Positions 12,301 through 22,800 of a stretch of 64,000 nucleotides of DNA are shown in pieces. The notes beneath the pieces were generated by a model. That model was not told the origin of the DNA and did not search any database. It saw only the letters and a program-made list of their open reading frames with translations. Source of the DNA: Phoebastria nigripes (lineage: Eukaryota > Chordata > Aves > Procellariiformes > Diomedeidae). A program made the translations under genes and the position numbers. Within the stretch, counting starts at the first letter, position 1, and every line of letters starts with the position of its first letter. The stretch spans positions 328,514 through 392,513 of the forward strand of contig JAYKAV010002950.1 in assembly GCA_035582835.1 (NCBI GenBank), in the 5' to 3' direction.

Positions 12301-13359
12301 TGCCACTCTCAAATAGAAATTATTCTCATTTGACTGAGAAGTGGTAGCTACTTATTCCTAATCCAAAGTAAGGGGAAATTTGGTCGTAGCAATACATGGT
12401 CCTAGCAACTCATCTCACATGAATGGAAACACATGTATCTCTAGGTTAATATAGCAAAATTACATTATGACCATATATCTAGTCAAGTAGTAGAGGGGAA
12501 GAGTACACGGCCNTAGGTGAGCCATATGCAGTTACATGAGACACCTGGGCACACACCAGTAGAGAGTAGCTGAGTTCAAGATGGAGGGTGGCAGTAGCCA
12601 CTGCCAGAAGACTGTATGTGACTAGTAGCACACCAGCTGCCCAAAGGCCATGGGGAAAGAGGGTGGTGGGTGATGGTGTAGACAGGATGAATTGTTTGAC
12701 AGACCCAGGGCTCTTCAGCCCCTCACAGGCTATTGCATACACAAAGTAAAATGGCTTAGTTAAAGCTACCAGAAAACACAACCTCGGCTCATAAAATGAG
12801 CATTAATCCTTCTGCAGTCTCCCTGGCTGCAGAGCAGCAGCTTCTTAAGATATGCTAACTCGATCACTTGAGATCTTCTGTCCATATCTGTAATTAATAT
12901 ATTTCTAACGTGACCAGTGCTAGTGTTTACCCAGTTCTTTAATTCTAAAGGAAGAAAATCAAATGTCCCTCAGTAAACTGCATGGCTATCTGTCTTCAAA
13001 TCAATCTATTTCAAAAGAACTAAATAGAATTATTTTAATAGAACTCCAAAGGCAAAAAAATTGGGGAAGCAATTGGAGTTTAAGAAGCAGCTTACAGTTC
13101 ATGAGACATTATGAAGTTTGTTCACTCTTTCTTGTCATTTTAGAGAACAGTTGTTGCTCAGATTGAAATTGGAGGTCACAAATTTGTTTTGAATATGAAA
13201 TGGAAAAACAGATACTGAACGGAGCCCGAGGCTTGACTGAATACCTCTTATATCAGAAAGAGTTTAAAAATTCAAAACCTATTGCCTTTTATATTTTACT
13301 TGTAATCTGAGCAATCAATGCTTATACCTCAGCAGAAGACCAAAAGCTGATGTGAGCCA
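9368..13359. other. Unique non-coding sequence, no recognised gene
   Basis: Frames of up to 100 codons occur on both strands (for example 12479-12781 minus and 11007-11297 minus), but none carries a familiar domain and several contain N bases. The stretch has average base composition for the window and no recognisable repeats. I see no promoter, exon or RNA gene that I can defend. Confidence 0.6.
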
Positions 13360-14170
13360 TGANGGTCTGTTTTAACGTTGTCAGACTATGAGAAAATATA
13401 CTGTGTACATATTTTATCCCATGATTAACCAATCTCACAAAGAGGATAAACATAAAGATTTCATTTTAATCAGTCTGCTCATTGTCATATTTTCTCATCA
13501 TTTTGGAGGGAAAAAATAGCAGTTTGTGCTAGACAAAAGTTGGGNTTTTTTGCCTTTCCATTGAAGAAATTCATGTTAATTATTCTTCTGCACCTGCCTA
13601 ATGGGGCTGAAGTAATTCAATTGTCATATTGTTGTAGATTGTTGCTTTGTGTAATGTATCACCCCTGCTGTTTCACTTAAAAAAAAAATTCTATACTCCT
13701 CCATTATTCAGCAAGGCCTAATGATTATTCCAGCATTTGTACATGCTGCACTGTTGTTTTGATTTTAATTGGCTTCACTTTTTTAATTAAGTACATTGGT
13801 TTTAACAGTGATGTTGACATGCATGGTTTTGTCTTTATCAGTATTTGCTTCCATTTGCATTCTGTATCTATTGACATTTTATTTAGGTCCATTGTATGGG
13901 ATTAGATAGATAGGCACTCTGCAAGGTTCATCATCTCATTTCACATATTATATTTATCTAATAGCCTGAAAAATTTGAAAATATTCTGAAAATATTAACT
14001 TAAAATATACACTGCTTTTATAACAGTGCTTTTCCTTTATCATTATGTTCGTAACAGAAATTCTCTTAATTGTTAGGATGGGCCTAATTTATCTTTTATG
14101 CGAGTTGGTCACATTATTTTTTAATTTTGAGTCTACCATGAAACTTCACAAATATACTTTAGAAGCTCAT
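13360..14170. promoter_or_regulatory. AT-rich block, candidate conserved non-coding element
   Basis: The stretch is markedly AT-rich and dense in homeodomain-type cores: TTAATTAT near 13578, TTAATTAA at 13783-13790 and TTTTAATTGG just before it. It also has an exact POU octamer, ATTTGCAT (reverse of ATGCAAAT), at 13853-13860. It holds no repeat and no sizeable frame. This texture resembles deeply conserved vertebrate enhancers around developmental genes. That is inference from style alone; the alternative is ordinary AT-rich intergenic DNA. Confidence 0.25.
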
Positions 14171-14281
14171 TTGAGTTGGCTTTACTTTACAACTTAAGAA
14201 AAAAGAAAAAAGCTGTGTTGTTAGAAGACATTAATGCAAATACCAATTGGGTTTCTGAAATCAGATCAGTGTTGCTCAATT

Positions 14282-14286
14282 CTTAC
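14282..14286. repeat. Left target-site duplication (CTTAC)
   Basis: CTTAC directly precedes the TG start of the LTR and is repeated exactly after its CA end at 15424-15428. A 5-bp duplication is the size made by many class III (ERVL-like) and some class I retroviral integrases. Confidence 0.9.
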
Positions 14287-14466
14287 TGTATTGGGTTTGC
14301 GTGGCAAGGTTTTGGTAGCNGGGGGGCTAGAGGGGTGGCTTCTGTGAGAAGCTGCTAGAAGCTTCCCCTATGTCCGATACAGCCAATGCCAGTCGGCTCC
14401 AAGACAGACCCGCCGCTGGCCAAGGCTGAGCCCATCAGTGACGGTGGTAACACCTCTGGGATAACG

Positions 14467-14474
14467 TATTTAAG
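14467..14474 (+). promoter_or_regulatory. LTR TATA-like box (TATTTAAG)
   Basis: ACGTATTTAAGAAGG lies 180 bases inside the LTR, at a usual position for the end of U3. It is a variant TATA element. Transcription would start some 25-30 bases downstream, near the CCTGCGCAACTGCAGCC stretch. Confidence 0.45.
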
Positions 14475-14592
14475 AAGGGGGAAAAAAAACCCTGCGCAAC
14501 TGCAGCCGAAGAGAGGAGTGAGACTATGTGAGAGAAACAACTCTGCAGACACCAAGGTCAGTGAAGAAGGAGGGGGAGGAGGTGCTCCAGGC

Positions 14593-15015
14593 ACCGGAGC
14601 AGAGATTCCCTGTAGCCCGTGGTGAAGACCATGGTGAGGCAGGCTGTCCCACCGCAGCCCATGGAGGTTAATGGTGGAGCAGATATCCACCTGCAGCCCA
14701 TGGAGGACCCCACGCTGGAGCAGGTGGATGCCCGAAGGAGGCTGTGACCCCATGGAAAGCCCACGCTGGAGCAGGCTCCCAGCAGGACCTGTGGCCCTGT
14801 GGAGAGAGAAGCCCACACTGGAGCAGGTTTGCTGGCAGGACTTGTGACCCCGTTGGGGACCCACGCTGGAGCAGTCTGTTCCTGAAGGACTGCACCCTGT
14901 GGAAGGGACCCACACTGGAGCAGTTCGTGAAGAACTGCAGCCCATGGGAAGGACTCACATTGGAGAAGTTCGTGCAGGACTGTCTCCCATGGGAGGGACC
15001 CCANGCTGGAGCAGG
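14593..15015 (+). repeat. Degenerate minisatellite inside the LTR (45-51 bp unit)
   Basis: The core CACGCTGGAGCAG or a close variant recurs at 14711, 14762, 14813, 14862, 14911, 14956 and 15002, spaced 51, 51, 49, 49, 45 and 46 bases. Weaker copies (GGTGGAGCAG near 14674 and CCGGAGCAG near 14594) lie upstream. Each unit also carries a GACCTGTG/GACTGCA-like segment and CCCATGG(A/G) or CCCTGTGG before the core. The repeat explains the overlapping stop-free frames on both strands. Confidence 0.85.
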
Positions 15016-15235
15016 GGAAGAGTGTGAGGAGTCCTCCCCCTGAGGAGGAAGGAGCAGCAGAAACAACATGTGATGAACTGACTGCAACCCCCATTCCCCA
15101 TCCTCCTGCACTGTTGGGGGGAGGAGGTAGAGAATTTGGGAGTAAAGTTGAGTCCGGGAAGAAGAGAGGGNTGGGGGGAAGGTGTTTTAAGATTTAGTTT
15201 TTATTTCTCATTATCATACTCTGATTTTGATTGGT

Positions 15236-15241
15236 AATAAA
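15236..15241 (+). promoter_or_regulatory. LTR polyadenylation signal (AATAAA)
   Basis: Canonical AATAAA in TTGGTAATAAATTAAGC, 182 bases before the LTR end and about 760 bases after the TATA-like box. It probably defines the R/U5 border. Confidence 0.6.
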
Positions 15242-15423
15242 TTAAGCTGATTTCCCAAGTCGAGTCTGTTTTGCCCGTGATGGTAATTGCTGAGTGATCT
15301 CCCCGTCCTTATCTCAACTCACGAGCCTTTCATTATATTTTCTCCCCCCTGTCCAGGTGAGGAGGGGAGTGATACAGCAGCTTTGGTGGGCACCTGGCAT
15401 CCAGCCAGGGTCAACCCACCACA

Positions 15424-15428
15424 CTTAC
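15424..15428. repeat. Right target-site duplication (CTTAC)
   Basis: Exact copy of 14282-14286, immediately after the terminal CA of the LTR. Confidence 0.9.
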
Positions 15429-17779
15429 AATGAAGTAGTTTTAGCTTTCCACGGGGTAATTTTTCTTCTAAACTTCAAATAACTTTTTGCTAAGCCCTTG
15501 GACATTATTTCTGCAGCCTTTCAAAACACCTCAGTTAACTGATTTGTCATAAACACTATCCCTTATAAGCACAGCATTAAACAAAGTCTTCCTGCAGAGT
15601 TTGTTCACCTCTTCTTCCCCTCTGGCCCCAAGTCTTGAAAGTATACTTCATCANTTATCACAGCACAGGATGATAAATAAAATGGACCAGAGAGGCAATA
15701 ATTTCTAAGATTATTTAAACAAAAGTGGTAGACATTGTAGAGGCTGAAAAATCACTCAATGCAAAACTAAAAATAAATCAGAATAAAATGACCCTCTTGC
15801 ACTATTTGTACAGGTTTTAAACCCAAGCCTGGCTTAGTCCAGCTGACAGATGTCTTATTTTAGTGAGGAATTTGTGCAAGGGATGCCATGACTGTTTGCT
15901 CAGTGAAAATGGTATCAAGCATGCCAGAGAGAGGAGCAATCCCAATACCCTCCTCTCTGCAAAACCCATTGACCCAGCACTGGCTGTGATTGAAACACGA
16001 CTTCTTTCTCCCTGGAGCTGTGTTCAGACCTCCTGTGTCATGGTATGTCTGCCTTGGTGCTGTTTGCTGAGCTTTCATTCTAGAAATGGCGAGACTGAGA
16101 GACAACCCACAAAATACCCACAAAGCATCTTATTAGTGGTGCAAGAAGCCAATTCCTATGAGTCTGGATTGGGCCATACACTGCTGACCATGAGAAGAGC
16201 AAAGAGAAAGGAAAAGAGAAAGGAAGAATAAAACACAAAGCACACCACTAAGTAAAACGTAACAGCCAGTGTTTCCATACAGCTTTGCTCCTCCTTGTTT
16301 ATGTGCTTTCAGCATCATATTTCATACACAAGAGGAGCTTATTGACTCCAAGCATTTACAAGCCATAATTCACTTCTTTACAAACTGCAAGATTAGCACC
16401 CTCTCTCCTCCATCCCCTCCCTGGGATCCTTCTCTTAAAATGTTTAAGTTTTGAGGNTTTACAGTCTAATTTCTAGCTTTCTGTGTCACAAAAGGTGATG
16501 TTTTGGGTTTTTTTAATTGTTTCCAAAAGCTCAGATTCTCGTCTCCTCAGATTTGCAGGACCTGGTGCTTCATGAGAAAGGTTAAAATCCATGGGATTAG
16601 TGACAAAAACTGGGTCTCTTGATGCTGTGTGATCACAAACGTGGAGGCTTTCTGGACATAATTTCAGTTCTACCTGCAAAAGAGTGTATGTCTTAAAGTG
16701 GTTCACCTGTGGGGTGATCAATAACTGAAATGAGCCAGTGCTATTGTACACATACTTTAAAAATGGGCCAATACACAATTTAAAACTGCAAGATACTGAA
16801 ACATTTATTATGCAGCAGAAATGACACATAGATAGCAAGACACAAAAAAATAAATCTCAACTGTGAATGATTGCTAACTGGCCAATAAAAATCAGCTTTT
16901 CTCAGCAAAGGCACTAATATCTACCTTGGGAATTTAGGGAGAAACTGGTATGTATTTAAAGAAACCACAGCAAGGAGAACGGAAAAGGAGCTAAACCGGT
17001 CTAGAGACTGAGGGAAAAATCTCAGGGAATGGCAGTAAGATGATCTGTGAGACGGTTAGAGGACTTGAGCAAAGCAGAGAGACCCCCAGTTCTGCTGAAG
17101 GAAGAAAACAGAGAGGAACTGTTGGCTTCCACTAAACGTGCAGAGGAGTTCAAGTTGTCTTTGGTCCTCCATGCCAAGGTAAGCTTGAAAGCCCTCCAGG
17201 GGAACATAAAAGAAACTAAAGTTTGTTTCTCCCTCCACACCTCCCTCAAAGAGTTAAAAATCTGGGGCCTCTATACAATCATTTACACTGCTATTGCAGG
17301 ACCCATCTTTGCAACCACTGCCGCGCGTTTTGCTCCAGGAATGTTTTGAGATGGAGGGGTAAACAAAAACTCTACTGTCATTGTGTAAATGTTAAGGAAA
17401 TGTTGTGATTTGATTTAACACTCCTCCTAGAGCATGTAGCAAGGCTTTGGTGATAGGTTGCATTCATTTCTTTTACCTCATGGCTTTGCAATTTCCTTGG
17501 CCTTAGGAATGCGAAAGTGAGTATCAGGTATTGGCCTGCAAATCCAGACACCGACGTGACAGGCTTAAATACTAAAAAATATTTAAGCAAGTAACGCTTG
17601 TAACAACAGCAAGAACAGGACTTCAGACTTTCTCCTTGAAAGGCTGCTCCTACAACAATGAATCACATCAGGCAAATAAAAATAGAGAATGCACTGTCAA
17701 TTATCCAGGTTGTTGCACTGATCATCTTGTATTTCTGAAACATTTCTCCTCATCCCCGATTCAGCAACTTGACAGGGCT
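15429..17779. other. Unique non-coding sequence, no recognised gene
   Basis: Contains overlapping frames of 87-122 codons on both strands (15860-16231) and a 121-codon minus frame (16473-16838), none with a known domain. In the minus frame an acceptor-like CTTTTGCAG lies at plus-strand 16675-16683, but I find no matching exon end that makes it convincing. A purine-rich tract sits at about 16193-16232. No repeats recognised. Confidence 0.55.
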
Positions 17780-18700
17780 ATTGCATTTTTGTTCTGATGT
17801 CAGGGATTCATGTGCAGGAGCAGGTGGAGATTCGGGGGCTAGTCGAGGAGGGGCTCTGCAGCAGCACCCGAGGCGTGCTTTCCCCGGCAGTGCCAGGGCA
17901 GGGGGGTCAGCAAAGGTAACACCCCGGCTGGGGTGCAGGCTCTGCTCTCAGACTCTTGCCAGCAGGTACCTGATTCAGGCCGACCNGCAGCAATCCCCAC
18001 AGGGAGCAGCGCAAGCCGCTGATGTGCAGCAGGAGGAGGTGGGGATGTCGAGCTCCCTGCTCTCCCCAGCCGGAGGGGGGTCTCTCGGACATCTATGCCT
18101 CCGTTCAGTGAGCTACGGTCTGTAAAGCTGTGCCCGCTTTGATGCTCTGCACACAGGGCTGTGCGGGCAGGCCAGGGCAGCCAAGTGATTTTGAGCCAAA
18201 CTCTGGGGGAGCCAGCTGCCACCTGAATCCATGGAGCAGAGGAAGCTGTGAGTGCGTCTTTACCTTGCCTTTGCTCAGATGCAGTTGGGCTTTTCTCCTC
18301 CTCCACCCCTAAGCACAGCTCCAGCCCCCTGCTGTCAGGCTCCTCATCTACGTACACAGCAAGACTGTCCTCACCCCTCACTACAAGCCACCCCTGGTCC
18401 TGCTAGTCCTTCCAGTCCTCTCAACCCTTGAACAAATTCCCATTTTTTCCAAAATCCATCTAAAGGAGCATCTTCCTGTCTCTAACCTCCCTGTGCCACC
18501 CCTTGGATTGCTGGAGCACTGCAGCTCTCCCTCAGCTCTTCATCCACACCACTATCCTTCCCTCCACCATCACCATCCTCTCTGGGGCTCGCTGGCACTT
18601 CTGACGCTGCCAGTGAGCTCGGGAACAGACGTGCAGCACCAGGAAGCAAAAAAGAGGCCCACAGCTCCAAAGCCTCCAGCATAAAGAGGAGAAGCCCTTC
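17780..18700. other. GC-rich block of about 0.9 kb
   Basis: This interval is clearly richer in G+C than its surroundings and contains scattered CpG (for example GGCGTGC, CACCCGAGGC, GGCCGACC, CAGCGCAAGCCGC). Long frames on both strands, up to 180 codons on minus (17839-18381), are expected from a lower stop density in GC-rich DNA and show no family resemblance. It could be an unmethylated regulatory patch, a lncRNA promoter or simply a GC-rich island. It abuts the very AT-rich block that starts at about 18840. Confidence 0.4.
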
Positions 18701-18839
18701 TGTGTGCGATAGTAAAATGTCCGTGTGACTTCTGGCTGAAATACCAGTTCAGTGGGCAAGAAGTCTGGATCGTGGGTATCTATCCAGATGGACTTGTCAG
18801 GAAAGCAGAGCAGCAACTCAGCGGAGCAGGGTCATAGAA

Positions 18840-19830
18840 AAACATTTGTAGCTGATTAAAGGGAAAAAAAATCCTACCCCATGAAGGTTCATTGTACTGG
18901 ACTTGTAGATGAAATTCAGCAAATGCAAATTTTTTAGAATTATTTTAATACTGCTTGAAGTTTAAATTACAGCACAAACTTTACTATGGAATTGCTCTTG
19001 ATATCTAGATAATTATATACTGTTTGCATCTCTTGTATTTTTGCACGTTGATAACGTACTATTTTTTGTTGTAACCTGATTGTTTTCCTGGAGTTTTATT
19101 ATTTATAGTTTATAATGTTTTTATTTCATACAGAAAATATTATACTATTATGTGCTGGACTGAATCATATTTTTAAGCTTCAGCAATTTTCAATGCGTAC
19201 AATTAATTAAATGCAATGTATTCCAATAGACAAATTCCAAATGGTACTGAATGATCTTTTAATGTTAACTGTGTGTTTTATGGACTTATTTTCCTTGTAT
19301 GCACTTTAAATATTTTATTGTTTTCTTTTATTATTGCTTTTATGTGATTTCAAAACAGTAGATTCCTTGGCCCATTGTCTTATAAATTAGATCAGCATAC
19401 TGTTGCTATAAATATTGCAAGTAAATACTGTATCTCTGTTCACATAAATAGATCAGCATTTCATTTATAGTTTACAATTCTATTACCATCCATTAGACTT
19501 TTAGACATGGAAAATTTTATCTCAGATCCATTTTTTCATCCATTCAGCTAAGGAAATCGTATAAATATTATGCCATGTTCTTCTACACTAAGTTTAAACA
19601 AATAGGTTATTATTTTTTCAAAGGACTCATTCTTAGTCATGTTTGCTGTTCCATTTTCATGTGTTTCTGTAAGCACTAATGTATTTTATTAACTCTTAAA
19701 ATCTCCCAAATCCTTCATAACTCCTACTGCTTGCTCTTAAATGCAACCAACATTATTTTTAAAGAATGGTGGATACAATATATTTACTTTATTGAAAGTC
19801 TATTTATAATTTTCTTCAAGGCTGAATCAC
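18840..19830. promoter_or_regulatory. Very AT-rich block, candidate conserved non-coding element
   Basis: About 1 kb of strongly AT-rich, non-repetitive sequence. It has an exact POU octamer (ATGCAAAT, 18923-18930), a related TTTGCAT near 19023, and AATTAATTAAATGCAATG near 19200. There are no sizeable open frames and no simple tandem repeat. The texture matches conserved developmental enhancers, but only an alignment to other vertebrates can show that. An A/T-rich matrix-attachment region is another possibility. Confidence 0.25.
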
Positions 19831-19860
19831 ACTTTTGGAAGTTTAATTTTCAAGAGGGCC

Positions 19861-22800
19861 ACACAGCAAGATTTTAGGGGCACATTCCTGGTCCTTGCTG
19901 CCAAAGCGAAATTTTCTGGAAGCCTCACACTGTATCTAGGCACCTAACCAGCGGGCACATTTTCCAAAGCGCATTGGTGTATTTTCACATCAGTCACCTC
20001 CCCCATTTATAAAATACTTAGCCAGAATACACTTTATACCATGATAGCAGGCATGGCTATCTTGTGCGATGAGCTCATTTGGCCACTTATTTTGTTGTCT
20101 AACTGAGAACTGAGCTCCTTAACAAATTCTGTAGATCTGTGTAACGTGTGCAGCTAGGCTTGCCTCCTGTGTTGGTGAGGTCCTCTAGGTCACAGTTGCA
20201 TGTTTGTTTTCTCCATCCAGTGGGTAATTTGGTTTTTAATAATGTTTTTGACCCCATTTGCAGATTGCGTGCCACAACTAGGAAGGGATGGGCCCTGCAG
20301 TACGTAATTAAGTCTGCAGGAGCAGGGCTGCTTATTTTTCATTGCAGCAGATAATCAGAATGCTGTTGCTCAAGTGTAAAATGCAGAAATTAATGATCCT
20401 ATATAATACAGATTAAAGCTTTCATTTTAAAAACTATCAGTGCAGAAGAACAAAAGTAGGGAGCCCTGCACCCACTTTGGAATTTCAATGTATGATATCT
20501 CCAACATATTTGGAGAAGCTGCGTGAATACAAACCAGAACAAAATTCAATCATGTAATAGTGTAAATAAATGATCAGATCAGAACTCTTAACTATGCAGC
20601 CACCCTCATTGCTACTTAGAAAAAGGCGTTGTTGAGTATAAACATTCTCCAGCAGGTTTTGTAAGTTTCAAGTTTTTATGGGTTTAATAAACCAGAAAGA
20701 TCATTTTCCATAAGTAAAATAAAACTGTGTGTTACAACGAACAAAGATAACGTTTTTAACTCCTTAAAAGGCTTGGCTTCAGAGAAAAAGAATATTTTTC
20801 TAGAAGAGTAACATATTACTCTGAATCTCACAAAACTTCTTTATGTACGTGCACAAGCATCTAGAAACTAGATGTGTTGCTACCACATTGTAGTAAGTAG
20901 TTTTATAGCGTGAAAGCAGGTTGGGATACCATTTTGCCAGGTGCTGTACAAGAAGAAAGCATGGCGATATAGTATAAATAGTAATCATACAGACAAAGAG
21001 ATCACACCATATTTCTGTTTGTTCTGGATTGAGTGCAGATGACATACAAAGGCTGTTAAAGAGGGAGACTGGATAAAAGCATATGACATACATAAACTAC
21101 AGGTGGTAAAGGATTCAGAAATAGGAAAATACTTATTTCTGCAGATTTTTTTTTGTGATGAAGAAAAAATGGAGAATTTTAAATGTTTTCTCTACACCAA
21201 ACAGAAAATATACTCAAATCAGTAAAGCATTGAGTCAGTATCACGAAAATGCCTGTAACGTCCCCACAATTTAAGGAGGTGACTGAAGAAAGAAAGGATA
21301 TTTCTTTGTTTCCTCTGTTATTTAAATACCAGTAGTCGTAGACTGTTTTTCTGGGGATCAAGTTTTTAGACTCTCTTTCACTTCTCTGACTAGTCTTACT
21401 GGAACTGTTTTCTTCTATAAAGTCATCATCTTTTTATTTCACAAAAAAAAACCTGTGACAGTTTCCCCTTTACCAAATGTCTTTGGATAGTCCTTAGTCC
21501 TATCACCCTGACCTAAAGGGGATTGGACATGATCCTGCTCTGAGCCAGCACAGGCTTTTGCCTGTGCAGAACTCATTGCAAGGATGGGCCCAATGGGAGT
21601 CTCNCCACTGCACTGACTGACCTTTAGATAAGTAATTTCATCCTTGTCCCAGTCTCTCATTTTTGTCTGNAACTACTTAGAGAGGAAAAAGAGAATGAGA
21701 GAACTTTAAATATAAAAATGGCTTGTAAATGACAGCCTATCCTTTTGCCATGTAACAATTTCTCAGTCATAATAACAGTACACATCTTTTTCTTTTCCAC
21801 CAGAATAACTGCATTTACCTTGCCATTAATAATTCACTACATAATCACTGTGGATTTGAAGAAGAGAGGATGAACCTTACCAAGAAAAGAATCTGACACC
21901 TACAGTCATGTACTTCCTTCTCACCAGCAGACCTCATAAACGGCATTTCGTGCTACTTTGCTGTATACACAAACTCCAACAACAAATTCTGCTGCAGATG
22001 ATCAGATGAGTAACACTCAGATAGAGACTAAATCTGGAAGCAAGGTAGTTACATACACCTTTATACCTTTTTTTAACTTTAACCTTCATCTTCCTGATCT
22101 ACTGATGATCGTTTTGTTTTGCAGAGTTAGCTGGTGACAAAACTAACAGAAAGTGATTTCTCACACGGACTCTGTCCCCCGCCCCCCATTCACTGCTCAT
22201 TCTGTCACAGTGATGTCTGAAATTCGTTTTTGCCTGAAATTTACCATTTCAGTACAANGCTGAACTTCAGTAGGAAACCATCTTAACACATCTAGAATGG
22301 TGTTTCTTGCACACAATGACCCTATCTCTATACACACTGCCTGACTCAGGATAAGAACAGACATCTCTTCCACAATTCCTGTATCCATTTTACTAGCCCT
22401 GAAAGGTCGAGGCATTGGTCTTGGCTTATACATCAAAATGCTGAGAGTTTCATTATACTTATGTGGTCTATTGTGAGCNCATGATTTTGCTGTGATGAAC
22501 TTGGTAGCAAAAGAGCACCAATACCATACTCTTCAATTTTCCCTTTAGCAGCAACACTACAGCAGGCTTTGCTTTGTGCGGCGTGATCAATTCAAGATTT
22601 GCGTGCAGGGTTCTGTAGGTCAAATTCGATTGCTGAAATTCCAGAGTGTTGAGATGTCAGAAAAACTGCAAACCACATTTTGAACGTTATTAATGCACTC
22701 ACCCTGAACACTGGCAATCAAAAATGTATGGCTATTGGAAGCACATTTTGAAATGACTATTTCTTTAAGGGAAACTTGGTTAAACGGCAAAGAGGAGTTT

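Larger units (their letters stand above)
14287..15423 (+). mobile_element. Solo LTR of an avian endogenous retrovirus, plus strand, 1137 bp
   Basis: The unit starts TGTATTGGGTTTGCGTGGCA, ends GGGTCAACCCACCACA and is flanked by identical CTTAC duplications, so both edges are exact. It has a TATA-like box (TATTTAAG, 14467-14474) and an AATAAA signal (15236-15241). Between them lies a block of degenerate repeats about 45-51 bp long. No internal retroviral sequence is present, which marks it as a solo LTR. The intact target-site duplication argues for simple recombination between the two LTRs of one provirus. Frames of 147-196 codons on the minus strand (14355-15111) and 99 codons on the plus strand come from the stop-poor, GC-rich repeat block and are not genes. 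An ERVL-type origin fits the 5-bp duplication, but the family name needs a library search. Confidence 0.95.

Noticed and set aside
14355..15111. Overlapping minus-strand frames of 147, 178 and 196 codons rich in Ser, Gly, Leu and Cys
   Set aside because: They lie entirely within the solo LTR and its GC-rich minisatellite; repeat units without stops give open frames in several phases at once.
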